A stretch of DNA of 64,000 nt from the NCBI GenBank assembly GCA_002633025.1, contig NMRB01000182.1:412670-476669 (forward strand). Direction: 5' to 3'. The position numbers and the translations under genes were made by a program. Origin of the DNA: Notospermus geniculatus. Lineage: Eukaryota; Nemertea; Pilidiophora; Heteronemertea; Lineidae. The notes under the pieces are model-generated. The model saw nothing but the letters and a program-made list of their open reading frames with translations, was not told where the DNA came from and made no database searches. Below, piece after piece: positions 11,641 to 23,527 of this stretch (its first letter is position 1; each line of letters opens with the position of its first letter).

Positions 11641-12340
11641 TATCATTTTGTGTGTCAATTTTGTGCTTTTCTGTATCTTAAATATTCTGTTTGGCACAGA
11701 ATAATTAAGAGAAAAATAATTAACTTTTGAGAAAGTTTGATAGTGACTGTATCATAAGCCTGTCTTCCAGTGGGTTATGTGTATTACTACGCCGATATGG
11801 AGTGGCTGCATTGAAATATCGTGCGAAATTACCCCTCATATTTTCAGTACCCCCAAACCCTGAAATTATCATGGTCAACCCACAACGAAAACTTTATGGT
11901 TTGAAGCATTAGGCTTGGGGTATGTTGTGTCCGAACGGTTCCTTCCAACGAAACTCTCGGGACCAATCTACGAACACGGGCATCTCGCCATTTCTAATGG
12001 TAAATGCATTGGCCACGGATTACAGGTGCGTGACCTGTGTCACTGCAGTCATGTTAGCCACCATCGAAAAGGTCATTTCCAACTAATGCTAAGCTTGACC
12101 ATGGACAGCAAACGTTGCTGAAAAAGTTCTGGGAACATTATGGCGAAGGAATAACATGATACATAGTTTGCTGTTCAAGTTTTTATTCTTCAACCAATTC
12201 TCCACGGACGTTCCATCTCAAACCTATTGATAAACATTACAGGTATCACGAATACAGAAAGCAAGACACTGGAAAATGCAAAAAATATCCTATTCCTACT
12301 AAAATTGTGAAATAAGACCATTGTACATCCCTACGTAGGA

Positions 12341-12410
12341 TATTGGCCTCTTGCTCAACTTATTGTCAATAAAATTCAAATTAAACTTTCATCAGCTGAT
12401 ATTCTGTTAA
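12341..12410 (+). repeat. Internal direct repeat in the duplicated segment
   Basis: TATTGGCCTCTTGCTCAACT and the following 40 bases recur at 12694-12760. Both repeats are also present in copy 2 (about 15185 and 15512). Confidence 0.8.
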
Positions 12411-13265
12411 ATAACCGTACCTTCCAGCGACAGCCAGTTTGGCATTATTCTGCTGCTGGTAGCATTCAGTCCTCACCTTTTTAATGGACTATGAATAATT
12501 GTGGGCAATGCCGCGTACATGTAATTAAACTGTAGTATATTTCATCTAGTAATGTACCTCCTAATAGGGAGACTCTAGTTATAGGCCATGAGCGTTCTTG
12601 AGAATCCCCTGTTGATTCTACTGTATTTTGAATTTCCTGATGAAATTTGAATTTCCTGATGAAATAAAATATATGTTTAAAGTAAAGTGTATATATTGGC
12701 CTCTTGCTCAACTTATTGTCAATAAAATTCAAATTAAACTTTCATCAGTTGATAATATTCTTTCTGATCATCAAATGTTTCTTCCAGTTAGATTACACTT
12801 TGCAAGTTCAACACATCACGATTCAAATGCTTTATGAAATGAGGCAATAAAATTGGCATTTAGAGTTGAAGAATTTCAAAGTTCACTGAAATATTTTTTA
12901 CTTGAGCCAGAGGCGATATGTGGCACTAATGGTCTTATTCCAGATTTAGATACACAGAAAACGAGACAAACAAACAACATACGAATAATTAAACGTTACA
13001 CAGAAACCATAGCTAAAGGGGCAGATGGGGTGGGAGGCAGCATTTTCCTTCTTGCCTTTTAAGATTAGAAATAAGTGAAATCAGGGAACTAAAATCAGGA
13101 AACTAAGGTCAAAGTCGCGAAAGCTGCAAATTAGAGTAGCTTTGAACATAATGCTAGGTGGTTTGAAAGGAAAGTCCATTTTCGGTGTCAAGGAAATACT
13201 TATACATATTACACCTTTATGTACACAGTTTGGACACTTGGGTTCTGATTTGGTGTTCATACAAT

Positions 13266-13678
13266 GGGCCGATTTAAAGGGCCTCTAGAGGCAGCCCAGC
13301 ATGGCTGGGGAAAACCCCGGGGAAAACCCAGGTTCAATGCCTCGTAATGGTGATTAACGTTAAAGTGGCGCCGCCTAGCTGAAGAACCGGTACTGATAGT
13401 AGCCTAATGGCGAGCTGCCTCTAGAGGCCCTTTAATAGACGTTTGCTAAGCTAACCATTGGTTCCACCAAAAATAGATAGGCGTGCGAAAAATGTACAAC
13501 TAAATTTTTCACCAAAAAGCCCCGTTTTCTAAGCTCTGTATAGCGCTTACTATCCACCCAAACAGGGCTTTTTGGTGAAAATTTACATGTTAATTGATGT
13601 ACACTTTTCGCATGCCTACATGTATCTATTTTTGGTGGAACAAATGGTTAGCTTAGCAAACGTCTATTAAATCGGTCC
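13266..13678. mobile_element. GGGCCGATTTAATAGACG foldback, copy 1, with nested MITE
   Basis: Long arms GGGCCGATTTAA then TAGACGTTTGCTAAGCTAAC, and the complement ending AAATCGGTCC. The 154-bp element 13278-13431 interrupts the left arm. An uninterrupted copy is at 43996-44234. Confidence 0.9.
13278..13431. mobile_element. TTAA-flanked MITE, AGGGCCTCTAGAGGCAGC ends, copy 1
   Basis: Inverted ends AGGGCCTCTAGAGGCAGC lie between TTAA at 13274-13277 and 13432-13435. The empty site GATTTAATAGACG at about 44001 proves insertion with TTAA duplication. Confidence 0.9.
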
Positions 13679-14012
13679 AATGTCAAACAAATGTTTGAGT
13701 ATATATATTACATGTAGGTGCACTTGGCTGGTGTATTTTTACCAAATTGCTAATATCAAAAGGCAAGGGAAAGCGGAAGGGTTGCTAGAGTGAATGCAGT
13801 AAGTATAGAAGCGACTTACTCCCAGGGCAATTACAAGAGTCAAGCTGGACATCAGGGAGACGACAGAAATGTTCACAGAGGCTTTTAAGGTCAGCTGTGT
13901 AGAAAGACAAAGGGCTGGTTAGCAATGTGAAGGAGGGTTGGGCTTGTGAGGCAGAGGTGTGGGTCGGCATTTGGTCAGTATTTGGTCGGTTAAAGGCAGG
14001 TAGGTGTACATC

Positions 14013-14125
14013 AGGGAGTTTTCGCAAAGCCCCCGAAGCGCCAACGTACTCTCTTCGTGGCATCATCGAACAATAAGTTTGGCGTTCGCGTTTGCGTTTC
14101 GCGGGGGGCTTTGCGAAAACTCCCT
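14013..14125. mobile_element. AGGGAGTTTTCGC foldback at the shared site, copy 1 allele
   Basis: 113 bp, arms AGGGAGTTTTCGCAAAGCCC and complement. The flanks (GGTAGGTGTACATC and ATTATCAACAAATTCCC) are the same as those of the unrelated-bodied element 16833-16982 in copy 2. Confidence 0.85.
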
Positions 14126-14400
14126 ATTATCAACAAATTCCCCGCAACACTGTTGATCAACATGAAATATGATACTCTGTCAACAATGTTTCACCGTCTA
14201 AACTAGTCCTTCAACACTGTTGATCAACACACCAGGACCTGCAACACTGTTGATAGAAATAGGTTTCTGCAGCTATTTTGTTGCATGTTGCAGGTAAGCT
14301 TCAACACCAGATACTGGATCAACCAATCAGATAATGTATCTGAGTCATGTGACAATCACATGATCAACATGATCATGCTGATCTTGCATGATGATGTTGC

Positions 14401-14401
14401 N
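14401..14401. other. Assembly gap (single N) at the junction of the duplicated segments
   Basis: The left sequence stops and the right restarts 3 kb back in the same repeat. This suggests two unmerged contig ends. Confidence 0.9.
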
Positions 14402-16084
14402 GTAAATCACCAGCATTCCAAAGAGAATTGAACTATCTTCACATGTCTTCAGACAGAAACCTTAGCAAGGCAATGAAGATGCAACCCGATATCATCAATA
14501 TCCCAGCAAATGATCCGGTTATCTGGTAACTGTAACCCAGGATCAGAAGGGTTAATCTCTCCCCAGACAGGTATTATCAGTTATAGTCTTACCAATACTG
14601 TGCAATATTGACTGACAGACGACAAACTGCATATAAATTGGGAGATGGATTCCTCTGATATCATATTCGGTATAAATGTTATTTCAATATATGTTACATT
14701 CTTACCCGGATGATTTAGATATCATCTCGGGATGTGGAATGATGATGAGACGAGGGATGTGGATAGGTCATCAGCTCGACTGAGGACAGCTTTAGACTTG
14801 TGAAATTTTCCTACTTTTTGTAAATGAAGCTCCCCATAAAAATATGACAAGACGGGGCAGTTGTTGGTATTTTGCTATCTTCTGTATCACTGCAGTCATG
14901 TTGTCCACCATACATTGTACCTAGAAGGTCATTTCCAACTGTTGCAGCTAAGCTTGACATGGATAGCAAACGTCGCTGAAAAAATTCTTGAACAATATGG
15001 CGAAGGAATAACATGATACATAGTTTGCTGTTCAAGTTTTTATTTTTCAACCAATTCTCCACGGACGTTCCGTCTCAAACCTATTGATAAACATTACAGA
15101 CATCACGAATACAGAAAGCAAGACACTGGAAATGCAAAAAAATATCCTATTCCTACTAAAATTGTGAAATAAGACCATTGTACTATATTGGCCTCTTGCT
15201 CAACTTATTGTCAATAAAATTCAAATGAAACTTTCATCAGTTGGTAATATTCTGTTAAGTAACTGTACCTTCCAGCGACAGCCAGTTTGGCATTATTCTG
15301 CTGCTGGGTAGCATTCAGTCCTCACCTTTTTAATGGGCTATGAATAAATTGTGGGCAATGCCGCGTAATTAAACTGTATATTTCATCTAGTAATGTACCT
15401 CCTAATAGGGAGACTCTAGTTATTAGGCCATGAGCTTTCTTGAGAATCCCCTGTTGATTCTATTTTGAATTTCTTGATGAAATAAAACATATGTTTGAAG
15501 TAAAGTATATATATTGGCCTCTTGCTCAACTTATTGTCAATAAAATTCAAATGAAACTTTCATCAGTTGATAATATTCTTCCTGATCATCAACGTGTTTT
15601 TTCTAGTTAGATTACCCTTTGCAAGTTCAACACATCACGATTCAAATGCTTTATGAAATGAGGCAATAAAATTGGCATTTAGAGTTGAAGAATTTCAAAG
15701 TTCACTGAAATATTTTTTACTTGAGCCAGAGGCGATATGTGGCACTAATGGTCTTATTCCAGATTTAGATACACAGAAAACGAGACAAACAAACAACATA
15801 CGAATAATTAAACGTTACACAGAAACCATAGCTAAAGGGGCAGATGGGGAGGGAGGCAGCATTTTCCTTCTTGCCTTTTAAGATTAGAAATAAGTGAAAT
15901 CAGGGAACTAAAATCAGGAAACTAAGGTCAAAGTCGCGAAAGCTGCAAATTAGAGTAGCTTTGAACATAATGCTAGGTGGTTTGAAAGGAAAGTCCATTT
16001 TCGGTGTCAAGGAAATACTTATACATATTACACCTTTATGTACACAGTTTGGACACTTGGGTTCTGATTTGGTGTTCATACAAT

Positions 16085-16498
16085 GGGCCGATTTAAAGGG
16101 CCTCTAGAGGCAGCCCAGCATGGCTGGGGAAAACCCCGGGGAAAACCCAGGTTCAATGCCTCGTAATGGTGATTAACGTTAAAGTGGCGCCGCCTAGCTG
16201 AAGAACCGGTACTGATAGTAGCCTAATGGCGAGCTGCCTCTAGAGGCCCTTTAATAGACGTTTGCTAAGCTAACCATTGGTTCCACCAAAAATAGATAGG
16301 CGTGCGAAAAATGTACAACTAAATTTTTCACCAAAAAGCCCCGTTTTCTAAGCTCTGTATAGCGCTTACTATCCACCCAAACAGGGCTTTTTGGTGAAAA
16401 TTTACATGTTAATTGATGTACACTTTTCGCATGCCTACATGTATCTATTTTTGGTGGAACAAATGGTTAGCTTAGCAAACGTCTATTAAATCGGTCCA
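16085..16498. mobile_element. GGGCCGATTTAATAGACG foldback, copy 2, with nested MITE
   Basis: Counterpart of 13266-13678 in the second copy of the duplication, almost identical, including the nested TTAA element at 16097-16250. Confidence 0.9.
16097..16250. mobile_element. TTAA-flanked MITE, AGGGCCTCTAGAGGCAGC ends, copy 2
   Basis: Same element and same target site as 13278-13431, as expected if it was inserted before the duplication or is allelic. Confidence 0.9.
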
Positions 16499-16832
16499 AT
16501 GTCAAACAAATGTTTGAGTATATATATTACATGTAGGTGCACTTGGCTGGTGTATTTTTACCAAATTGCTAATATCAAAAGGCAAGGGAAAGCGGAAGGG
16601 TTGCTAGAGTGAATGCAGTAAGTATAGAAGCGACTTACTCCCAGGGCAATTACAAGAGTCAAGCTGGACATCAGGGAGACGACAGAAATGTTCACAGAGG
16701 CTTTTAAGGTCAGCTGTGTAGAAAGACAAAGGGCTGGTTAGCAATGTGAAGGAGGGTTGGGCTTGTGAGGCAGAGGTGTGGGTCGGCATTTGGTCAGTAT
16801 TAAGGCCGGTTAAAGGAAGGTAGGCTTACAAC

Positions 16833-16982
16833 AGGGAGGTTTCGAAATCAAACGATAAACGTAAACGTTAACGACAACGTTATTTCTGTACCGAAAATGT
16901 AATATAAATCTGGTTAATGTGTAGTACGAAAAATAACGTTGTCGTAAAGTTTACGTTTATCGTTTGATTTCGAAACCTCCCT
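16833..16982. mobile_element. AGGGAGGTTTCG foldback at the shared site, copy 2 allele
   Basis: 150 bp, arms AGGGAGGTTTCGAAATCAAA and complement. It belongs to the family of 47175-47324. It occupies the position held by a different element in copy 1. Confidence 0.85.
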
Positions 16983-16983
16983 A

Positions 16984-17435
16984 TTATGAACAAATTCCCA
17001 CTGTTGATCAACATGAAATATGATACTCTGTCAACAATGTTTCACCGTCTAAACTAGTCCTTCAACACTGTTGATCAACACGCCAGGACCTGCAACACTG
17101 TTGATAGAAATAGGTTTCTGCAGCTATTTTGTTGCATGTTGCAGGTAAGCTTCAACACCAGATACTGGATCAGCCAATCAGATAATGTATCTAAGTCATG
17201 TGACATTCACACGATCAACAAAATCATGCTGATCTTGCATGATGCTGCTGCAGGTGTAAACTACACCAGATACTGGATCAGCCAATCAGATAATGTATCT
17301 AAGTCATGTGACAATCACATGATCAACATGATCATGCTGATCTTGCATGATGATGTTGCATGTGTAAACTAGGCCCATGCTTGTTGAAGGTAAATTGTTG
17401 ATCAACAGTGTTGCAGCAAGGGAATTTGTTGATAA
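16984..17435. mobile_element. TIR element, TTATSAACAAATTCCC ends
   Basis: Left end TTATGAACAAATTCCC and right end GGGAATTTGTTGATAA, with sub-terminal CACTGTTGATCAAC and its complement. Copy 1 (from 14127) is cut by the N at 14401. The interior carries a 108-bp tandem pair (17155-17370). Confidence 0.75.
17155..17370 (+). repeat. 108-bp tandem duplication
   Basis: Two units starting ACACCAGATACTGGATCAGC (17155 and 17263). Copy 1 of the large duplication shows only one unit before its truncation. Confidence 0.85.
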
Positions 17436-17910
17436 TGTAAACCCAGCTTTAACTGTGTCTCTACAAAAGGAAAGCAAAAATCTCCACATTTTCATCCCAT
17501 CGCAATTCGATACCGGTCACAGTGTTTTTGTAAACCAAAGCACAACATTAGCTACACTACGAGAGAAGGTTTTTTCATCCAGGTCTATTCAATAATAAGT
17601 CCCCGGGAGATTGAACATCGTTTCTGCCACGCGCAATAACGTCAATGATGGCACCTCATATTCGCAAGGGAACAACATCATCTGCAATTCCTATATGCTC
17701 CAGACCTCGGCTCAATTTGTGGAGGCCATTATCATATTTACAAAACATGGTATTTCATCTCCAACGTTTGCCAAATCAAGGATATTGGGACCCAAATATA
17801 TATGAAGCAGACAGGACCAGAAGTGGTTCAATAGTCCTTTCTGGCTGGAGACACTGAGAGCAGACCACTTTGTAGATTGGTCACTTGGTCCTAGATAACA
17901 AACAAAGGAC

Positions 17911-18343
17911 TACACTTCATTCCACATCCGATTGGCGCGAGGTTTCAGCCGAATCTCCGCAACGGCTGGGTCAAATTCGACATACCATACATCAATTGAC
18001 TTGTCTTTCTTGTCGGTATCTTTCTGCTATCTTCATTTTTCGCGTAAGGTCGGCATAACGGATCCCTTTCTCAAAACCCATTACATTTCGCTATGCTGTT
18101 CAGTGCAATTTACACGTGCGCGATGCATTGCGTCATTTCAAAATGGCCGCCGTTTAGGCCGTAAACACGAACTGTGATTGCTGAAAGAGCTTTTTTATGT
18201 CACGTTTTTAGGGAAAATGACAGCGATGATGCCTGTAGCGGCCAAAAAGACAAATCGATTGATGTATAGTGTGTCACATTTGACCCAGCCGTTGCGGAGA
18301 TATCGGCCATAAACTTCGCGCCAATCGGATGTGGAATGAAGAG
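17911..18343. mobile_element. Foldback element, family E, copy 1
   Basis: Arms ACTTCATTCCACATCCGATT and AATCGGATGTGGAATGAAG, with GGCTGGGTCAAATTCGACAT in both. A 20-bp near-identical direct repeat (TAGATAACAAACAAAGGACT) flanks both sides (17892-17912 and 18344-18363). It contains AAAATGGCCGCC. Confidence 0.85.
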
Positions 18344-20123
18344 TAGATAACAAACAAGGACTAACTTGTTGATCATATTTCATGGGTCTCTTCAGTTTGC
18401 ATTTCCTCATCCATTCTCCTCTAAAAGAACCAATGCCACAAAAAAAATAAGAAAAACCCAAAGCTTGTTCCCTGTACTGTACAAGAACGACGAGCAACAT
18501 CCACCATTTTCATCAATCACCAACTACATTTGCCTTCTTCTCAACAGAAGCATTTTCTCCTGTACCTCATTGAGGACTAAGCAGATGGTACGAGAGATAA
18601 ATTATTGAAAATCCAAATGGAATTTCTTTGACGACACAGAATTGATTTTCCAACCCTCAATGGACCAGCAACTCGTACAGTATTTCATCTTGAGGTACAA
18701 TATTGTGATTACTAAATTTGGTTTGTCGATAATTCTTGATTCCAGTAAAGCTAAAAAAAGTTGATTTTACAGGAACGCTTCATCAAGAAAGTTTTCTGCA
18801 ATCAAGATAAAAAAGACAAAACCAATAGTTGAAGTCCTCAAGTATAATTTTTTATTCAAATCAATTTTTTTGAGTTGCTGTCAGAAGAAAGTTTATGCCC
18901 AATCTACCTCCGACTTAACTCATGGTATTGTAATGGTCTCAAGGGAATGCAAAACGAAGGAGAACTTGTTCCGTTGCTCATGTTCAAAATCTTTGAACAA
19001 TTTGTGAAGACGGCACAAATAGTCAAGGATGTCTCTTTAAAGGGAGACTACCATTCATTGTGTAAAATTGTGAATTTTTTTGAAATATCGTTAATACATT
19101 CAAATTCATTGATAACTGCCACATCTCATATTTTTTTGAATCAGCAAACTCATCATTTTAAGCATTTTTATTGCATCCCAAGGGTCCATTGCACAGCACA
19201 TGTCATGTGTGCTCAATGCATATTTAAGGCACAACCAATAGGCCTAGGCAGTCATAGTATTAGGCCACTACAATAAAGGTCTTCAGCCTATGGACACTAG
19301 TGACATCACAACTCATGGCAATAGTCTCCATAGTTTGATGAAAATTCTAAAGTTTACAATGAGTGGAGTCTTACTCGTCTTACTCGTGCAATCTTCCTTC
19401 CAAACAGAAATCGGCCCCTTCTGGAGAAGGGCCAAACGATAATTTCTGCCATTTTCTGAATCAGATTTTTCTCTTGCAAGCACTCAAGTCTTGACCATGA
19501 GACTCTGGCGCCTCAATGCCACAAATGGATAAGAGTTAAGACCCCGTATTTATTATCAGTTTCCTATTTTGATGGGTTTTCCTTATAACTGGCTTAACTC
19601 TGACAGCTGAAATTACAACCTGCAAAAAATCGTCTGGTGTACCGAGCAGCAGTGTAGAGAATATCGATAACTAGCAATAGAAATTCCTATAGGGTGGTAT
19701 CCACCAAATCCCTTGGGGATATTCCTCGAGGATGATATCCACCAAATCCCTTTAGGATATTATAAATACAGATAACTTCAGAATTGCCTGAGGGAAAAAG
19801 AATGTGTCCCACATAGCAAAAACTCAGTCTAGTGACACAGTATATTGCTTTATTCTCACCCATACAGTGTGGTTTGAGGCATTATATCCTTCAAACCGAG
19901 GTAGCCTACTCATCGAAGCCAATAACTTCCTTTTGAAGGAGAACTTGTGCATTGGACTACCTTAGCAGTGCTGGTGAGAAATTGCTATCAAGGTCTCAAA
20001 TTTTATATGAAGTGCAATAGGTTTGTGTTAAAAAGCAATGCAGGCTACAAAGAATTTAATAATTGTTGCAGAGCAGAGGTCATGCAGCTATTTGCCGCTT
20101 CAATGGTTTTTCCACTGTTATTA

Positions 20124-20330
20124 TGCCCCTATCACACTGAGCTAGTTCCCAGCTCAGTACATTCTTGAAAATGTTGCCGAACGGGTGCTCTTTTTACGAA
20201 CTTCATGGGCTCGGACGGGAAGGGTGCTCCAGAACTTCGAGGCATTATTTGGCCAACGTTACACGTTCTAGTTCGTTTTACGATTTTTTTAGGACGGGAC
20301 AGAACGTACATGTATGGAGAACTACTTTAA
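20124..20330. mobile_element. Family D foldback, copy 2 (reverse orientation)
   Basis: Reads GCCCCTATCACACTGAGC at its left and AGAACTACTTTAAG at its right. The interior ACGGGAAGGGTGCTCCAGAA and TTTTTAGGACGGGACAGAAC match the complement of 5861-6112. Confidence 0.75.
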
Positions 20331-20342
20331 GATCGATGATCC

Positions 20343-20525
20343 CACTACATCGTTTTATTCTCGGTGTTCCGTTGCTTTTCTCTCAACTGAAGACTCTAGC
20401 AACGTACTACATCATCGTTTTTTCCGCTGTGTTCCACTGCTTTTTTCACAATCGTGAACTCCAGCTACTTGTTGCATCGCTTTTTCCTCTGTGTTCCACC
20501 GCATTTTTCACAATCGAAGACACAG
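20343..20525 (+). repeat. Minisatellite, about 65-bp unit, about three copies
   Basis: Units contain TGTGTTCCACTGCTTTTTTC and CACAATCG followed by a GAACTC or GAAGAC variant. The array follows directly after the family D element at 20124-20330. Confidence 0.75.
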
Positions 20526-21877
20526 AATTTAGTGGTTTCCAGTGTAATTAAGAATCATCGTAACTTCATTCGCAGCGAATTAGGCTTGCTACTACGCAGT
20601 TGAATTTCGAATCAAATTTGTGTTGAGACTGACAGAGTGTATACAGACGTACATGTACAGTACATTCCATATATACAGTACGTTACAAGCAAAAACCTAA
20701 TGAATGAAATACTTCTTTGCAATGCTCACAAGTTGATATTGACATTGAAAAAGAACCTCTTATTCAAAATTACTTGACAGGCAAAGTACACCACTCCAAA
20801 TATTTAGTCACATATCAAAATGCCATTTTACACTCAGCAGCTTTTTCTAACTTTCCACAGAACATCATTTAACTTCTGCCTGTGTTTTCATAACAAGATA
20901 GCACTATGGCTTGAGTTGGATAATGGAAGAGTATACAGTAGAAAATAATGTACTGTCACTTTTTGATTCCTACATAAAGAGGGTGAACAGGGCATATAAA
21001 GATGAAAATTGAATCTCAACATATTTAGGCCTACAAACTAAATTTTTCATGGAGCACAACATTCGGTGACTGACTCCCCGATTAATAATCGAGTCGTTGC
21101 AAGTTTCTAACATTTTTTTGAAATCATTATTTCCACAATTATTTCTACAATTTTTTTGAAGGGTGAGTATTAAATAAAGCGATTTTTTAAACATTTCTCC
21201 TTCTTGCAGTAGAGTGAAAAATTTACACAACAAATTATCCGTCTTTAATTTTTTCTCATTTCTTGCTTTTGAACAGAACTAAAAGGATTCTTTTATTTTT
21301 GGGGTGAATAAAACAAAATGGTAAAATTTTAAAGCAAAAATCAAAGGCAAAATGCCTTACATGTATTCGAAAATTTGAATGCAAAAAAGATGAAAAATGC
21401 AACTTGCTGACTATCCTTAAATAGTTCTGACTCTGTTTTAAAATTAGTGAGTTCAGTGTTTCAAAGTCGGCCAGTGTAGTGCAGATATAGTGCTTCATGA
21501 TTCACGTTTGATTGTGCACATGATACGATCAGAAAAAGATTAGTCAATGATTTGACAGGAGCAGACAAATCTTATCGTCTGCTTGACATTTTTGAAGTTA
21601 TGGCTAACATCGTCAAAGAGATGCCACAATCTGTTGCAAAAGTCACATCAATCATGTTGTCTTCATTGAGAAAAATACAAACACATGACTCAGTGCAATC
21701 TGTCTCGTGCAAATAGAATACAAAAATGTTCATATTGTTCAACGAAATGTGCATTATCCTTGTTTCTAGTTGTGGTGAAACATGCTTTGGACGAGTCAAA
21801 AAGTGATGGAGCAAACTAACCATCATGTCCCAGGATGCTTACAAATCCATCAAATGTCCATGGTGCTGCCCACAATG

Positions 21878-21971
21878 CATCCTCCACGGCAGGGGTTTTT
21901 ACCTCGCTCCTCTTCATCCACTCACACAGTGTATGAAGAGGAGCGAGACCAAGCCCTGCTGTGGGAGGATG
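21878..21971. repeat. Long interrupted hairpin
   Basis: Outer arms CATCCTCCACGGCAGGG and CCCTGCTGTGGGAGGATG; inner arms CTCGCTCCTCTTCAT and ATGAAGAGGAGCGAG. No family copy seen. Confidence 0.85.
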
Positions 21972-22371
21972 ACAATGTAGTGACGACCGCTGTTTGATGC
22001 ATACTAAATCGACGCCTGCTTCTGTAGAAGAAAAGCAGCCTCAACAGAGGGTACTTCATCATCAAGAGTTTCGGACAGAGTAGCCGGAGACATGCACAAA
22101 CAAAAGATGATTAATCTGGGCAAAACCACTGCAATCCAACTGGGGGATATTAATTTCATGCTCTTGACCTTTTTCTAATGTTATTGGACGGAAACGAACA
22201 AATCTGTGGCTTAATTGACCACAACCAAGAAAATCGATGAAAACTTGGGGGAAAGTACATTAGGTAATGTAATTCTTTCAGATATTCCTCACATGTACAC
22301 CTCAAAAGAGTTTGTTTTTCTCCTTTTCGCACCATTACATGATGTCGAATTTTCATCCCAATAATATTTAA

Positions 22372-22631
22372 GGGAGTAAGAAATAATAAGTGGAAAATAA
22401 GAAGTGGGAAATTTTGGAATTTTGCGCGAATTTTTTCAATTTCTCAAATTGGGAGAATTTTTTTTTCCCATTTTGAGAAATACCGCCCGAAAAATCAGAC
22501 AAAATGTCATGTGATTTTAAGAAAATTTCTCAAAATGGGAAAAAAATTCTCCCAATTTGAGAAATTTAAAAATTCGCGCAAAATGCCAAAATTTCCCACT
22601 TCTTATTTTCCACTTTTATTTCTTACTCCTT
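22372..22631. mobile_element. Palindromic MITE, GGGAGTAAGAAAT family, copy 2
   Basis: Second copy of the element at 7445-7698. The left end GGGAGTAAGAAATAATAAG is preceded by TTAA (22368-22371). The right end has lost a C and its TTAA has decayed. Confidence 0.85.
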
Positions 22632-23527
22632 ACTGGGATTATTGGCATTGCAGGGGAATGATTTAGGAGGGCCAGCTTGAAACAATGGCAACCAATCCTG
22701 ACTCTACCAGTTGACCAAAACAGACCAAACGATGTTTGTCAGTCTAGAGAAGACAGCCAGGCGGTCCAATCATAGGAATATTTGAAACCTATACAGCAAT
22801 GAGGAACTGGGGAGCAGGCAACATATAGCCTGTTGCTGGCGTTCTCCATTCTTTGAAAAAGCTAGAGCAGCTAGCTAATATCGAGCGGTGAGATTATGCA
22901 AGAGTCTGAAAATCACACAACAATGATGCATTAGCAAACAGAATAGATAGAAACCAAAGTCTATACCCAGAACATTTTGGGATAACAGCATCTTCCGACT
23001 CCAGCATTCACGTCAAGAGAAACGGAGTTGAAGAACAGTGTAAAGTGATACGTAATTGTGTAACTTGATTATCACTAGCCAAATGCTGTATCATGGGACA
23101 ATAACATCACATTTGATAAAATATTTTGTGAAACTCATGGCATAATAATCCTTTTAAAGGAAATTTGAAACCTGTCCATTATAGGGATGATGTAACTAAA
23201 TAACATGCCACATTCTATTAATTTCACTAATGGCTTGATCTGTGGGCTCGCCAGCAAACAATCTGTACATAGGAAAACAAAGCCACATTCATCTTCGCTA
23301 ACTTCAATGGGATTAAACGATTTTATTGTCTACAGAGATGCAGACAATGACAATTGCATGTACTGTAGCATTCCCTAGGGGGAAAATCTGATCGTATTTC
23401 AAAGTTCAAGTACCATTGAGATGAATTGAAATGTTCTAGAATGAAAGTCATCCCAACATCTCTTCATTATTCTGTTCGAGTAGTTATTGTAAGGTATCTA
23501 CAGAGCAAGTTTGAAGTAAAGGCAAGG

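Larger units (their letters stand above)
11352..12038. mobile_element. 0.69-kb insertion present only in copy 1 of the duplication
   Basis: Copy 2 reads straight through at 14884. The insertion begins GGGTCACGTGCC and ends GGTGCGTGACC, a short imperfect inverted repeat (GGTCACG). It contains a 25-bp tandem pair (11356-11405), a TTGTAAAG array (11519-11579) and a hammerhead-like segment (11577-11640). It could be a composite transposon, or a deletion in copy 2. Confidence 0.6.
10878..14400. repeat. Large duplicated segment, copy 1
   Basis: Matches 14402-17359 over its length, with near identity from about 12840 to 14000. It differs by a 0.69-kb insertion (11352-12038), small indels, and a different foldback element at 14013-14125. 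It ends exactly at the N at 14401. No coding gene was recognised. Confidence 0.95.
14402..17359. repeat. Large duplicated segment, copy 2
   Basis: Begins directly after the N and realigns with 10878 onward (GTAAATCACCAGCATTCC). It lacks the 0.69-kb insertion. Beyond 17359 the sequence continues past the point where copy 1 stops, as expected for overlapping contig ends. Confidence 0.95.

Noticed and set aside
12853-13062. 69-residue frame present in both duplicated copies (also 15672-15881)
   Set aside because: Preserved because the copies are nearly identical, not by selection. No domain and no splice context.
18875-19276. 133-residue plus-strand open frame
   Set aside because: AT-rich composition, no motif and no splice signals; consistent with chance.
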